From Trebonia sp963843745 (GTDB taxonomy: Bacteria > Actinomycetota > Actinomycetes > Streptosporangiales > Streptosporangiaceae), in assembly GCA_963843745.1 (NCBI GenBank), contig CAWJLP010000008.1, forward strand, positions 1-64,000: a DNA stretch of 64,000 nt, given 5' to 3'. Shown here piece by piece: positions 25,238 through 33,007 of the stretch. The notes under the pieces are model-generated. The model had not been told where the DNA came from. It saw only the letters and a list, made by a program, of their open reading frames with translations, and searched no databases. Position numbers and translations under genes: made by a program. The stretch's first letter is position 1, and each line of letters begins with the position of its first letter.

Positions 25238-25488
25238 CGGACGACCTCGCCGATCTGGCGACGGTGATCGTCCCGAGTCTTGAGTACCCGGGGGTCGGTT
25301 AAACCAGGAGATCATCGCGATCGTTGAGAACTTGACGACCCAAGAAACTACATAAATCGACAAAAGTGGTCAATAAAGCATCGTGACTTCATCTGTCTTC
25401 GTGCGAGCGGCCAAATTCAGATCGATCGCTCCCCGCCGCAGCAGCAAGAAAGCTAGCCGTGCCGCCTCGCGAAAGGCACAATGAGGGC
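25238..25488. other. Intergenic, AT-rich, no gene seen
   Basis: Contains TTGACG (25332-25337) and AT-rich sequence to 25380, which may be the promoter region for the gene at 25489. No ORF is supported. Confidence 0.4.
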
Positions 25489-26337
25489 GTGAATTACGGG
25501 ACGGGGCAGTCGGTCTGCCCGCAGTGCGGCAGCGGCACCGACGTGCGCACAGTCGCCGAACTCTTCGACATGCTGAACGGCGGTGCGCGAGGCGGCGCCA
25601 CGCAGCAGGGGTATCCGGGCCAGCAACCGGGCCCCGGCTATCAGGGAACCTATCCGGACTACCCGGCTCAGGGTTACCAAGCACCCAGTAACCAGGACCC
25701 GGGTAACCAGGGCCCGAGTAACCAGCAGGGCTCTGGTAACCAGAGTTCGGACAGCACCGACACCAGCTCGGATCACCCGTACCAGAGTTACCAGGGACCG
25801 GGCTTCCCCAGTCAGCCTTACCAGAGTCCTAGTAACCAGGGTTCGGGCAGTTCCGGGACCAGCTCGGACCAGCCGTACCAGAGTTACCAGGGACCAGGCT
25901 TCCCCAACCAGCCTTACCAAGGCCAAAGCTCAGGCCCAGCTCCTGGCTACCAAGGACCGGATTACCCCAACAGCCAGCGACGCGGCCCGACGATAAACGG
26001 CGTCCTCGACGACCCGGTCCAGGAAATCGCTGGCGCTGTGCTCGGAGCGGCCTTCAAGTTCGCCGGCCGGGGCATCGGCAAGCGGATGCAGAAGGCCTAC
26101 GAGGAGCGCATCGCCCCGGTGATCGAGGCTAAGACGGCGCAGGCGCGGCAGCAGTGGCAGCCGTCTCCTGACGACCAGGCCGCCATCGTCCAGCGGTACC
26201 CCGACCTCCGCGGCTGCATGCGCGACCAGGTCGTGTTCCTCGAAGGCGGGAGCCGGACCGTGCCGATCACCGAGATCCGCATGCCGATCACGCTGGCCCA
26301 GGCCGACGCCCTCGTGGCCCGGCTCCGCGCCAGCTGA
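25489..26337 (+). CDS. Q/P/G-rich low-complexity protein with N-terminal zinc-ribbon-like motif
   Basis: A ~282-residue protein. The N-terminus has CPQCGSGTDVRTVAELFDML, a CxxC typical of a short zinc ribbon. Residues ~40-170 are a disordered Gln/Pro/Gly/Ser/Tyr-rich region with repeated YQGPGFPxQPYQ units, including a ~96-bp DNA duplication. The C-terminal ~110 residues are folded (EIAGAVLGAAFKFAGRGIGK, RYPDLRGCMRDQVVFLEGGS). Such tails occur in actinobacterial membrane- or assembly-associated proteins; no function is known. The start is uncertain: GTG 25489 or ATG upstream at 25459. Confidence 0.75.
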   Translation: MNYGTGQSVCPQCGSGTDVRTVAELFDMLNGGARGGATQQGYPGQQPGPGYQGTYPDYPAQGYQAPSNQDPGNQGPSNQQGSGNQSSDSTDTSSDHPYQSYQGPGFPSQPYQSPSNQGSGSSGTSSDQPYQSYQGPGFPNQPYQGQSSGPAPGYQGPDYPNSQRRGPTINGVLDDPVQEIAGAVLGAAFKFAGRGIGKRMQKAYEERIAPVIEAKTAQARQQWQPSPDDQAAIVQRYPDLRGCMRDQVVFLEGGSRTVPITEIRMPITLAQADALVARLRAS

Positions 26338-26355
26338 GAACTGGGCGCTGCACGC

Positions 26356-27018
26356 CTATTCGATCGCGCTGGCGGTTGCCTGGGCCAGCGTGCGCGCGAT
26401 CCAGCGGGCGACCTCTTTGGCTTCGGTTTCTTCGAGGTCCCAGATGTCGCGCAGGACGACGAGGGATTCGGCGCCGACGATGAGGGACAAGCCGATCGCC
26501 AGGCGGCGCAAAGCGGCGGGCGTGAGCGTGTCCTGGTAGGGGGCGAGGGCGGCCTGGATCGCGGGAATGCGGCCGGTGCCGCGCCTGACCGGCTCCTCCT
26601 CGAGCTTGTCGCCTGCCTGCATCGTGGCCCACTGCTGGAGAGACAGGAGCAGGACGCCGCGCAGGATTGCCTCGTTATCGTGCGTCAGCGCCAGCATCTC
26701 CGCTACCGCGCGCTCAACCCGGTCGGCGAACGCCAGCAAATCGCCGTGCCGCCTGTCTGGTTCCCACGTATTCGGGAGTCCAGTGTGGACGGCCTCCTGG
26801 ATCAGCGCGCTCTGCGTCGGAAAGTAGCGATAGGCAGTCGCCCGCGACACCCGGGCCGCCTCGGCCGCGTCGGCGACCGACGGGATCTTGCCTTCGCGCA
26901 GCAGTTTGCGCGCACCCTCCATGATGGCCAAGCGGGTACGTTCGCGCTGGTTAGCGCGCGAATCGCGGGGGGCTGAGGGCGCGGGGTGTTCCGCATCGCC
27001 ATTAGGTGAGATAGGCAT
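26356..27018 (-). CDS. TetR-family transcriptional regulator
   Basis: A 220-residue protein with an N-terminal TetR helix-turn-helix at residues ~25-75 (RTRLAIMEGARKLLREGKIP, SVADAAEAARVSRATAYRYF) and a helical ligand domain after it. No adjacent enzyme or pump is obviously controlled. The nearest upstream gene on the same strand is a VOC protein 40 bases away, so the two may form an operon with VOC first. The dyad CTCGTTGCGAGATC just upstream of the start could be its operator. Confidence 0.88.
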   Translation of the reverse strand: MPISPNGDAEHPAPSAPRDSRANQRERTRLAIMEGARKLLREGKIPSVADAAEAARVSRATAYRYFPTQSALIQEAVHTGLPNTWEPDRRHGDLLAFADRVERAVAEMLALTHDNEAILRGVLLLSLQQWATMQAGDKLEEEPVRRGTGRIPAIQAALAPYQDTLTPAALRRLAIGLSLIVGAESLVVLRDIWDLEETEAKEVARWIARTLAQATASAIE

Positions 27019-27057
27019 CTCGTTGCGAGATCATCATCTTGTTGACGGACACATGTT

Positions 27058-27462
27058 TTAGTTCGGGGCCGAATCACGGCTTGGGTTAGGGATCGCAGAA
27101 ATGGGCGGTGCCCACCGCGGACGGCGAATAAGGCAGAACGGGTGGCCTGCCGGGTCGCCATAGACATCCTTGCCGTCGAGCTTTACCGCGCCGATCGCAA
27201 GCACCTGCGGACTCGCAGTCGCAGGGTCCCCGACCATGATGTCGAGGTGGACCTGCTGGGGCACTTCCGGGTCTGGCCAGGTCGATGGGCGGTTGCCGGG
27301 CGCGCGCTGGAATGCCAGGCCAGAAGTCGTTTCGTTGACGGCGACCACGACCCAATCGTCGTCCTGATACGTCACCGGCAGTCCCAGCAGCGACGAGTAG
27401 AACGTGGCGAGGGCGGGCGGGTCCGGGCAGTCGAGGACCACGTGGTGCTTCCGGCCGATCAT
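27058..27462 (-). CDS. VOC-family protein
   Basis: A 134-residue single-domain glyoxalase/bleomycin-resistance-like protein: HHVVLDCPDPPALATFYSSL, LPVTYQDDDWVVV, VHLDIMVGD and GDPAGHPFCLIRRP. His and Glu/Asp metal ligands typical of the fold can be placed at HVVLDC and VHLDI. The last ~15 residues (APPISAIPNPSRDSAPN) are unlike the family and may be read-through after a lost stop. It is divergent from the small gene at 27518. Confidence 0.85.
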   Translation of the reverse strand: MIGRKHHVVLDCPDPPALATFYSSLLGLPVTYQDDDWVVVAVNETTSGLAFQRAPGNRPSTWPDPEVPQQVHLDIMVGDPATASPQVLAIGAVKLDGKDVYGDPAGHPFCLIRRPRWAPPISAIPNPSRDSAPN

Positions 27463-27517
27463 GCTATCGATACTGTCATGAGATCCTTAGCAAGCGCGAA
27501 ACTCCCGAAAGAATCGT

Positions 27518-27754
27518 TTGCAGCATGAAGAATCCTCCGCAGACGGACGACGGCCAACGTCACAAGTGGTGCATCTCTGTCGCGCCGAGAAGGTCCGCAA
27601 GGTGACCGAAGATGGCCGGGACTATTTTGAATGCGGTCGATGTGGCCGCCGTGATGAGCGGCGCATCATGCGTGACCCGGAAATGGAGACGGAACTGAGC
27701 TATCCGGTGCGCTACGTGATCGAACTGCATAGAGGCGAGCTGGAGGGGCGCTAA
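27518..27754 (+). CDS. Small zinc-ribbon-like protein, start uncertain
   Basis: A 78-residue frame from TTG 27518 with FECGRCGRRDERR (one CxxC) and a conserved-looking end LSYPVRYVIELHRGELEGR. An ATG at 27524 in another frame reads MKNPPQTDDGQRHKW, which looks like a more natural N-terminus. A one-base frameshift near 27560-27580 would join the two, so the gene may be slightly damaged. It ends 2 bases before the next gene, implying a two-gene operon with the nucleotidyltransferase. Confidence 0.55.
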   Translation: MQHEESSADGRRPTSQVVHLCRAEKVRKVTEDGRDYFECGRCGRRDERRIMRDPEMETELSYPVRYVIELHRGELEGR

Positions 27755-27756
27755 CG

Positions 27757-28659
27757 ATGGAGGGACGTGCCTGGCTTGCAGCACTGCCTGAAGAGCTCGC
27801 CGCGCAGCGGCGCGTCTTGACAGGACTCGTCGACCGATGCGAAGCCTGGCCGCTGGCGACGTCGCTGGTGGTCGGCTGCTCACTTGGCCGCGGCGCGGCC
27901 GACGAGCTTTCCGACATCGATGCTGCGCTCGGGGTCGATGCGCCGCGCGGCGAGGCCGGCGCCAGGCGGATAGAAACCATGGAAGCGATGGTGGTCGCGG
28001 CGCTCCCGGAGCTGGGCGCGCTCGTCGACGTGCTACGGCACCCGACCGGCCCGGCCACCCAGTACGTCCGGCGGATCTTCGCCCAGTTCGCCGATCGCAC
28101 CCAGCTCGACCTGGCGGTCGTGGCCGATGCCGAGATCGAGGCGCGCCGCCGCGCCGGCGGCGCGCCTGACTTCGTCTCGCTGTATCAGGCACCGGCCTCG
28201 GCGGAGCCGGATCCCCGGGTGCCGGCCGATGGCGGCGCATCCGGGGGCGAGCCGCCAGATGCGTACGCGGTCACCGGCGAGCAGGTCAGGGAATGGGCCT
28301 TCCTCGGCTGGATCGCGCTGATCGACGCGGACAAGTACTTGCGGCGGGGGTCGCTATGGGAGGCGCACAGCCGGCTGCAGGAGGCACGCCACCGCATCTG
28401 GGCGCTGTGGGCGGCGGCGCGAGGCGCCATGTACCCGTGGCACGGCCTGTCGCAGGTGCTCGACCACGACCCCGGTGACCTGCCGCCGGGCATCGAGTTC
28501 ACCGTCGCCGGGCTCGACGCGGCTGACCTGCGCCGCGCCGCGCGCGCCAGTGCCGGAGTACTCGCCGCGGCTAGCGAGGCCGCCGCCCGGCGGCACCCGG
28601 CCGACCTTCCTGCGGCGATGGCTGACTACGTCACGCGCGTGCTCTTCCCCGATCTGTGA
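27757..28659 (+). CDS. Nucleotidyltransferase-domain protein
   Basis: A 300-residue protein with the Pol-beta-type nucleotidyltransferase signature near residue 35-50 (VVGCSLGRGAADELSDIDAA, i.e. GS/C-x-x-RG...SDID) and a further acidic strand (TQLDLAVVADAEIEAR). The C-terminal half is helical (REWAFLGWIALIDADKYLRR). It resembles aminoglycoside adenylyltransferase-like and related enzymes of unknown substrate, and drug resistance cannot be concluded. Its partner upstream is the small zinc-ribbon-like gene. Confidence 0.8.
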   Translation: MEGRAWLAALPEELAAQRRVLTGLVDRCEAWPLATSLVVGCSLGRGAADELSDIDAALGVDAPRGEAGARRIETMEAMVVAALPELGALVDVLRHPTGPATQYVRRIFAQFADRTQLDLAVVADAEIEARRRAGGAPDFVSLYQAPASAEPDPRVPADGGASGGEPPDAYAVTGEQVREWAFLGWIALIDADKYLRRGSLWEAHSRLQEARHRIWALWAAARGAMYPWHGLSQVLDHDPGDLPPGIEFTVAGLDAADLRRAARASAGVLAAASEAAARRHPADLPAAMADYVTRVLFPDL

Positions 28660-28674
28660 TCGCGGGCCAGCACG

Positions 28675-28937
28675 TTAATTGGATGTGCCTGATTCGCGGC
28701 GGATGCGGTCGACGATGCCCATCGCCTCATCCTCGGTGATCGGGTAGAAGTGGTTTCACCGTGTTTCCTCGTTCGTACGAAGTGGAGCATGGAGGTGTGC
28801 TTCCATGACAGGTCTCGCCCGAACGCTTCGTCTCGCTGGCCGTCATCGTGCTTGACACGCCGGAGCACACCCGCCGGGCTCTGCTCTACGCTGCTGTAAT
28901 CATCAACGACTGCGTAGTAGGTGATCTCGTCAGCCAT
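28675..28937 (-). pseudogene. Small partner protein of the RSH-like gene, frameshifted
   Basis: ATG 28937 with GGAG upstream opens as MADEITYYAVVDDYSSVEQS and continues to RRVKHDDGQRDEAFGRDLSW. The frame then shifts near 28755-28775, and the expected ending FYPITEDEAMGIVDRIRRES is found in the next frame, stopping at 28675. Intact relatives in actinobacteria are ~85-90 residues. The gene start overlaps the stop of the upstream gene, so it was translationally coupled. Its role as immunity or antitoxin partner is inferred from position only. Confidence 0.65.
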
Positions 28938-29791
28938 CACGCTGCTCCGGGGAGTAGTCTTCGATGTCCGCTACGCCAGGTGGGATGGGGATCTCGGCAG
29001 CAGACTTTGCGCTGGAATTCCTGGAGGTCATCCCGTTCGATGTCCGGAGTGTGAGTGAGTTGCGGAGTCGCTCGTAAGCGGCGTGCTAAGCTGCTTGGCC
29101 TCGAAGCTGACTCTGCGTGTGAAACTGCACTTCGAAGCAGCAGCCCTGTCTCAGGGTCTCGCCATCGGCTGTTGATTCCCTTGTACTGATCTCTCTTCCA
29201 TGAATTCACTCGGTCGAAAGCCTGGCCAATCCTCGATCCAGGAGACGTTGGCAGTCTTCGAGAACGCCGGTAACTCCGGTATAGCGCTGTTCGCTGTAGA
29301 CAACGTGAACCGCACGTGTCTTTCATCGTTGCGATGGCTTCTTCGGGGGAACGGCCCTTGGCGCGCATCGAGCATCCGCGCCACCTTTTCCTTGAGGCGT
29401 CCGTGCCTTTGAGGTGGTGTTCGAGGCCTGTCAGGTGGCGGTCCGGGTCTTCGGATTCGAGGGCGCGCATCGCAGGCACGATGATGTTCTCGGCGATCTC
29501 GCGGATTCGGCCGCAGCAGCGTTCGACTTCTGCGTTCGCCTCGGGATTCAGGTGGCGGTCGCCATCACCGCCGGCATCGTCAGGGGACGGCCATTTCGTC
29601 TCGTGCGCTTCCCACACTTGGCGCAGTTCTAGTGCGGCCGCATCCCACGTGTAGGCGGCTTCGACGGTGACACGGTATTCCGCGCGATACGCCTGCTGGT
29701 CGCGGGTCTCCGGTGTCGCGACGCCCTGGTCATCGGCCTGCTCGCGGCCGACGACCAGGGCGTCGGCCTCATCCAGGCGTTCGATCTCCAC
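28930..29791 (-). pseudogene. RelA/SpoT-like domain protein, multiply frameshifted
   Basis: The N-terminal ~130 residues are open (YRAEYRVTVEAAYTWDAAAL, HLTGLEHHLKG). After that, pieces in alternating frames give AKGRSPEEAIATMKDT, VRFTLS, DRVNSWKRDQYKGINSRWRD, PETGLLFEVQFHT-like sequence and the terminus EIPIPPGVADIEDYSPEQRD. The ordered motifs K..EDR..K, D.VRFT, YKGIN and EVQFHT resemble the (p)ppGpp-synthetase fold (RelA_SpoT), as in small alarmone-synthetase-like toxins. At least three frameshifts are needed, so the gene is dead or the sequence erroneous. The homology is from motif reading and needs a profile search. Confidence 0.55.
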
Positions 29792-29830
29792 GGGTAGCCA
29801 CCCAGCGAAATGGATTGGTTACTCCATGAA

Positions 29831-29868
29831 GCCTAACCTATTGGCAACACGTTGCCAGTTGGTTAGGC
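29831..29868 (-). terminator. Hairpin at the 3' end of the discoidin-like gene
   Basis: A 17-bp stem with two mismatches (29831-29847 with 29852-29868) and a four-base loop overlaps the last codon of the minus-strand gene ending at 29863. It lies between that gene and the next one downstream, so it is a likely terminator. Confidence 0.65.
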
Positions 29869-30579
29869 CTGGCCGTCGACGGTGGCTTTATAGAGGCTGA
29901 CCTGGTATTTGCCCGGAGACTTGGCCGGCAGCCTGGTGAACCAGATCAGTACGTACCGCGCGCTCGCCGGGGAGTTCAGCGGCAGGCGGACCGTGCCGTG
30001 GGCGTTCGACACGCTCGCTGCCGTCGACATGGACCCCAGGGCCGCCGAGTCGCCGACGCGCACCTGGACGCCCGCGCCCGCCGCGGAGCCGAGCACCAGC
30101 CCGACACTGTTCACCGTCACCGCGTGGCCCATGTCGAGCAGGATGCCGGTGCCCGACTGCATGTGGCCGAACTCAGCCGTCGCATACCACGAGCTGTCCC
30201 ACGCCCCGCCGCCGCGGAGCACCCGCGAGGCCATCCCCGGGTTGTCGCCGTCCGATGTCCCGTCGGGTCCGAACGCCGTCGCGTTCGCCACGGTCAGCGT
30301 TACCGCCGAACCGGTCGGCATGGCCGACGATGACGAAGACGCGGTAGGCGACGAGCTGGCGGACGCGGACGGCCGTGTCGAGGACGCCGTCGCCTTCGGC
30401 GATGTCGCGGGCGACGCCGAAGCGCCGCTCAGCACTCCACCGGAGATCAGGTCATAGGCCGCGAGCACCACGAACAGGACAGCCAGGCCCGCGAGCATCA
30501 TGGTCCACTTCCGGTACGCCCCCCACAGCGTCGCCAGCGCCGGCCGATCCTCGTCCCGCGCGCCGTCGCCGGTGCTCAC
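29863..30579 (-). CDS. Membrane-anchored protein with discoidin-like domain
   Basis: A 238-residue protein. A short cytosolic N-terminus is followed by one TM helix (~27-47, MMLAGLAVLFVVLAAYDLIS), a Ser/Ala/Pro/Thr-rich linker (~50-90), and a beta-rich galactose-binding/discoidin-like domain (~95-238; MASRVLRGGGAWDSSWYATA, ARYVLIWFTRLP). Similar extracellular ends occur on actinobacterial MurJ-associated proteins and kinases, where they probably bind cell-wall glycans. GTG 30579 has GGAGG upstream. It stands alone. Confidence 0.8.
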   Translation of the reverse strand: MSTGDGARDEDRPALATLWGAYRKWTMMLAGLAVLFVVLAAYDLISGGVLSGASASPATSPKATASSTRPSASASSSPTASSSSSAMPTGSAVTLTVANATAFGPDGTSDGDNPGMASRVLRGGGAWDSSWYATAEFGHMQSGTGILLDMGHAVTVNSVGLVLGSAAGAGVQVRVGDSAALGSMSTAASVSNAHGTVRLPLNSPASARYVLIWFTRLPAKSPGKYQVSLYKATVDGQA

Positions 30580-30682
30580 GGACTGCCTCCAGACCCTTCA
30601 CTGACCCGATTACCGGCTCAAAGCCTTGCCTACGACGCGCCGCCGCGTCTACCAGAACAGTGTTTTAGGAAGAAAAGCCACG

Positions 30683-31720
30683 TCACGCGTGCGGAACGCC
30701 GGCCGCGGCGAGCACCTGCGCGGGCGTCATGAAGCCTGGCGCCTGGTGCTCCGCCGCGGCCCGGTTGGCGAGCCGCTGCAGCGCCTCGTTCACCGGGGTC
30801 GCCACGCCGTATACGCGGCCGAGCAGGACGATCTCGCCGTTGAGGAAGTCGGCCTCGATCGTCCCGGTCCCCCGGGAAAGGCTCTGCCAGGACGAGCCGC
30901 CCGACCGGGCCGAGCCGTCGACCTGCTCGATACGGATGTGGTCGCCGGCGACCTCCGCGATTTCCGCGCGGCTGGCGTGCGCGATGCCGGCGGCGCGGAG
31001 AGCGGCGATGCCTTCGGCACGCGTACGGCGGTAGAGCTCGGCCGCGTCGTCCGACCGCGGTTCCGCGGCGAAGCCCGTGTGCTCAGGGCCGCACAGCGCC
31101 TCGATCGCGTTGTTCAGGTTGTCCAGCAGCTTGGCGTACTTCCAGCGCATCACGTCCGCGGTGACCGGGGCCAGGAACCTGCTCTTCGTCAGGTCCTCGC
31201 CGATCCGCCCGGCCATCGGGTCGGTGCCGCCGGGATAGCGGCCGACCTGGAGTAGCCCCGCGAGCGGCGTACCCTGCGCTTCCACCGTGCCCGGCTCCAG
31301 GTGCGTCGCGGGCAGCCGCACGTAGATGCCATACACGTGGCGGAAGCGGCGGAGGGCGAAGCGCTCGCTGGCCACCCCGTTCTGCGCGCACGCCACGGGA
31401 ACGACCTCCGCGGCCACGGCGCCGTCAGCGTCGCCGGCCACCGGCTGCCATGCCCACTCGGCCAGCAATGCCTCGGCGTCCTGGGTCTTCGTCGTGAGGA
31501 TCAGCACGTCGTCGTGGCGCAGCTCGACCTCGGCAGGGCCGCTCACCGCCGGGATGGGCAGCACCTCCGTACCGAGCGGGGTCGCCAGCCGCAGCCCGTC
31601 CCTGCGCAGCGCGTCCAGATGCGCGCCCCTGGCCACCAGCACTACCTCGTGGCCGCCCTGGAACAGGCATCCGCCGATCGTTCCGCCGACGGCGCCGGCC
31701 CCGATGATGATGTACCGCAT
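30683..31720 (-). CDS. Ketopantoate reductase family (ApbA/PanE-like) oxidoreductase
   Basis: A ~345-residue NADP-binding protein: MRYIIIGAGAVGGTIGGCLF is the GxGxxG Rossmann motif. The substrate-domain signature is KYAKLLDNLNNAIEALCG, containing the family's catalytic Lys and Asn region. It ends with FLNGEIVLLGRVYGVATPVN. PanE reduces 2-dehydropantoate to pantoate in CoA biosynthesis, but many actinobacteria carry several paralogues with other substrates, and no pan genes are adjacent. Start 31720 is chosen for its homology, with 31729 also possible. Confidence 0.85.
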   Translation of the reverse strand: MRYIIIGAGAVGGTIGGCLFQGGHEVVLVARGAHLDALRRDGLRLATPLGTEVLPIPAVSGPAEVELRHDDVLILTTKTQDAEALLAEWAWQPVAGDADGAVAAEVVPVACAQNGVASERFALRRFRHVYGIYVRLPATHLEPGTVEAQGTPLAGLLQVGRYPGGTDPMAGRIGEDLTKSRFLAPVTADVMRWKYAKLLDNLNNAIEALCGPEHTGFAAEPRSDDAAELYRRTRAEGIAALRAAGIAHASRAEIAEVAGDHIRIEQVDGSARSGGSSWQSLSRGTGTIEADFLNGEIVLLGRVYGVATPVNEALQRLANRAAAEHQAPGFMTPAQVLAAAGVPHA

Positions 31721-31739
31721 TCGCCCCATTCTGGCATCT

Positions 31740-31960
31740 CAGCCGCGATCGGCGAGGAGGCGGCAGGCGCCCAGCGGCAATAGGTGCGGGAAGGGGAAAG
31801 GTGGCGGGCACGTGTCAGCAGCGATCGGCGAGGAGGCGGCAGGCGTCAGCCGCAATAGGTGCGGGGAGGGGAAAGGTGGCGGGCACGTGTCAGCGGCGAT
31901 CGGCGAGGAGGTGGCATGCGTCGACGGCGAGGAGGTGGCAGGCGTCGACCGCGAGGAGCA
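31740..31960. repeat. Tandem repeat: 75-76-bp unit followed by 24-bp units
   Basis: Units beginning GATCGGCGAGGAGG occur at ~31747, 31823 and 31898 (spacing 76 and 75). The third grades into two 24-bp units (GGCGAGGAGGTGGCATGCG and its near copy at ~31904-31955). The array lies between two convergently placed gene ends on the same strand and has no supported ORF. Confidence 0.75.
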
Positions 31961-31981
31961 GCAGGAGGAGGCGAGCACGCG

Positions 31982-32836
31982 TCAGGCGCGGGCGGCCAGC
32001 AGCTGGCAGGCAATCGCCGCGGCCGCCACCACGTTCAGCGAGTCCACCCCGGCGCCGCGCGCCGCGGGGCTCATCGGGATGCGGACCGCCTCGTCGGCCT
32101 CGCGCAGCCACCGGGAGGAAAGACCGTCTCCTTCGGTCCCGAGCAGCAGCGCCACCCGGTCCGCGCCGCCCGCATCCGGCAGCGACGAAGAGATCGGCGT
32201 CGCCCGCTCGTCAGGCGTCAGCGCCAGCACCCGGAAGCCCGCTTTCCGCAACGAGGAAAGGCCGTCATACCAGTCGGTCATCCGGGCGTACGGGATCGCG
32301 AACACCGCGCCCATCGAGACCTTGACCGACCGCCGGTACAGCGGGTCGGCGCAGCGCGGCGACAGGACCACCGCGTCCACGCCGAGCGCGGCCGCGCAGC
32401 GGAAGATCGCGCCCACGTTCCCGTGGTCCACCAGGTCCTCAAGCACGACAATCCGGCGTGCCGAGCCGATCACCGCCGGGACGGCCGGCAGCGGCTTGCG
32501 GCCGAGCGACGCGAGCGCGCCGCGGTGCACGCGGTAACCGGTGATGCCTTCGGCCACCTCGTCGGGAACCACGTACACCGGCACGGCGTCGGCAGAATCA
32601 AGGCCGAGCGCGGGCAGGTCGGCCAGCCGGCCGCGCCCCAGCAGCACGGAGCGCACCGGGTATCCCGCCGCGACAGCGCGGCTGATGACCTTCGAGCCCT
32701 CCGCGATGAACAGGCCGTGCTCCGCCTCCAGGTGCGTGCGCAGCGAGACGTCCGTCAGCCGCGTGTAGTCCGCCAGCCGCGGGTCGCCGGCGCTGTCGAT
32801 GCATACCGTCCGGGGCACGACCCTAGTCTGACGCAC
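31982..32836 (-). CDS. TrmH/SpoU-family RNA 2'-O-methyltransferase
   Basis: A 284-residue SPOUT methyltransferase. An N-terminal substrate-binding region (LEAEHGLFIAEGSKVISRAV) precedes the knotted catalytic domain. Motif 1 is LEDLVDHGNVGAIFRCAAAL, motif 2 is LLLGTEGDGLSSRWLREADE, and motif 3 is VRIPMSPAARGAGVDSLNVV. These bind AdoMet and methylate a ribose 2'-OH in tRNA or rRNA. Whether the target is tRNA or 23S rRNA cannot be told. A tandem repeat array separates it from the reductase gene downstream. Confidence 0.9.
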   Translation of the reverse strand: MRQTRVVPRTVCIDSAGDPRLADYTRLTDVSLRTHLEAEHGLFIAEGSKVISRAVAAGYPVRSVLLGRGRLADLPALGLDSADAVPVYVVPDEVAEGITGYRVHRGALASLGRKPLPAVPAVIGSARRIVVLEDLVDHGNVGAIFRCAAALGVDAVVLSPRCADPLYRRSVKVSMGAVFAIPYARMTDWYDGLSSLRKAGFRVLALTPDERATPISSSLPDAGGADRVALLLGTEGDGLSSRWLREADEAVRIPMSPAARGAGVDSLNVVAAAAIACQLLAARA

Positions 32837-33007
32837 CGTCCCGTACCGCGAGTCATGGCGACGCGCCGAGAGTCATCACGGGCCCGTTCAGAAGAAGAAA
32901 TATAACGATAAATACAACATTGATGCGAAGTGGTGGCGCTTGTGGGAATCTCTGCCCGATGGCTGGCGGCTGGGCTGGCCGTGGCTGCATGAGCGGGAGA
33001 GACCCAA

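Noticed and set aside
27740..28659. Aminoglycoside resistance gene
   Set aside because: The nucleotidyltransferase motif is present but nothing in the sequence identifies the substrate as an aminoglycoside.
29151..29384. Separate small minus-strand gene starting MARMLDARQG
   Set aside because: It is one of the shifted frames of the RSH-like pseudogene (VARMLDA, VRFTLS, DQYKGIN region), not an independent gene.
31739..31978. Minus-strand ORF over the tandem repeats
   Set aside because: Pure repeat translation (ATSSPIAADTCPPPFP units) with no start signal.
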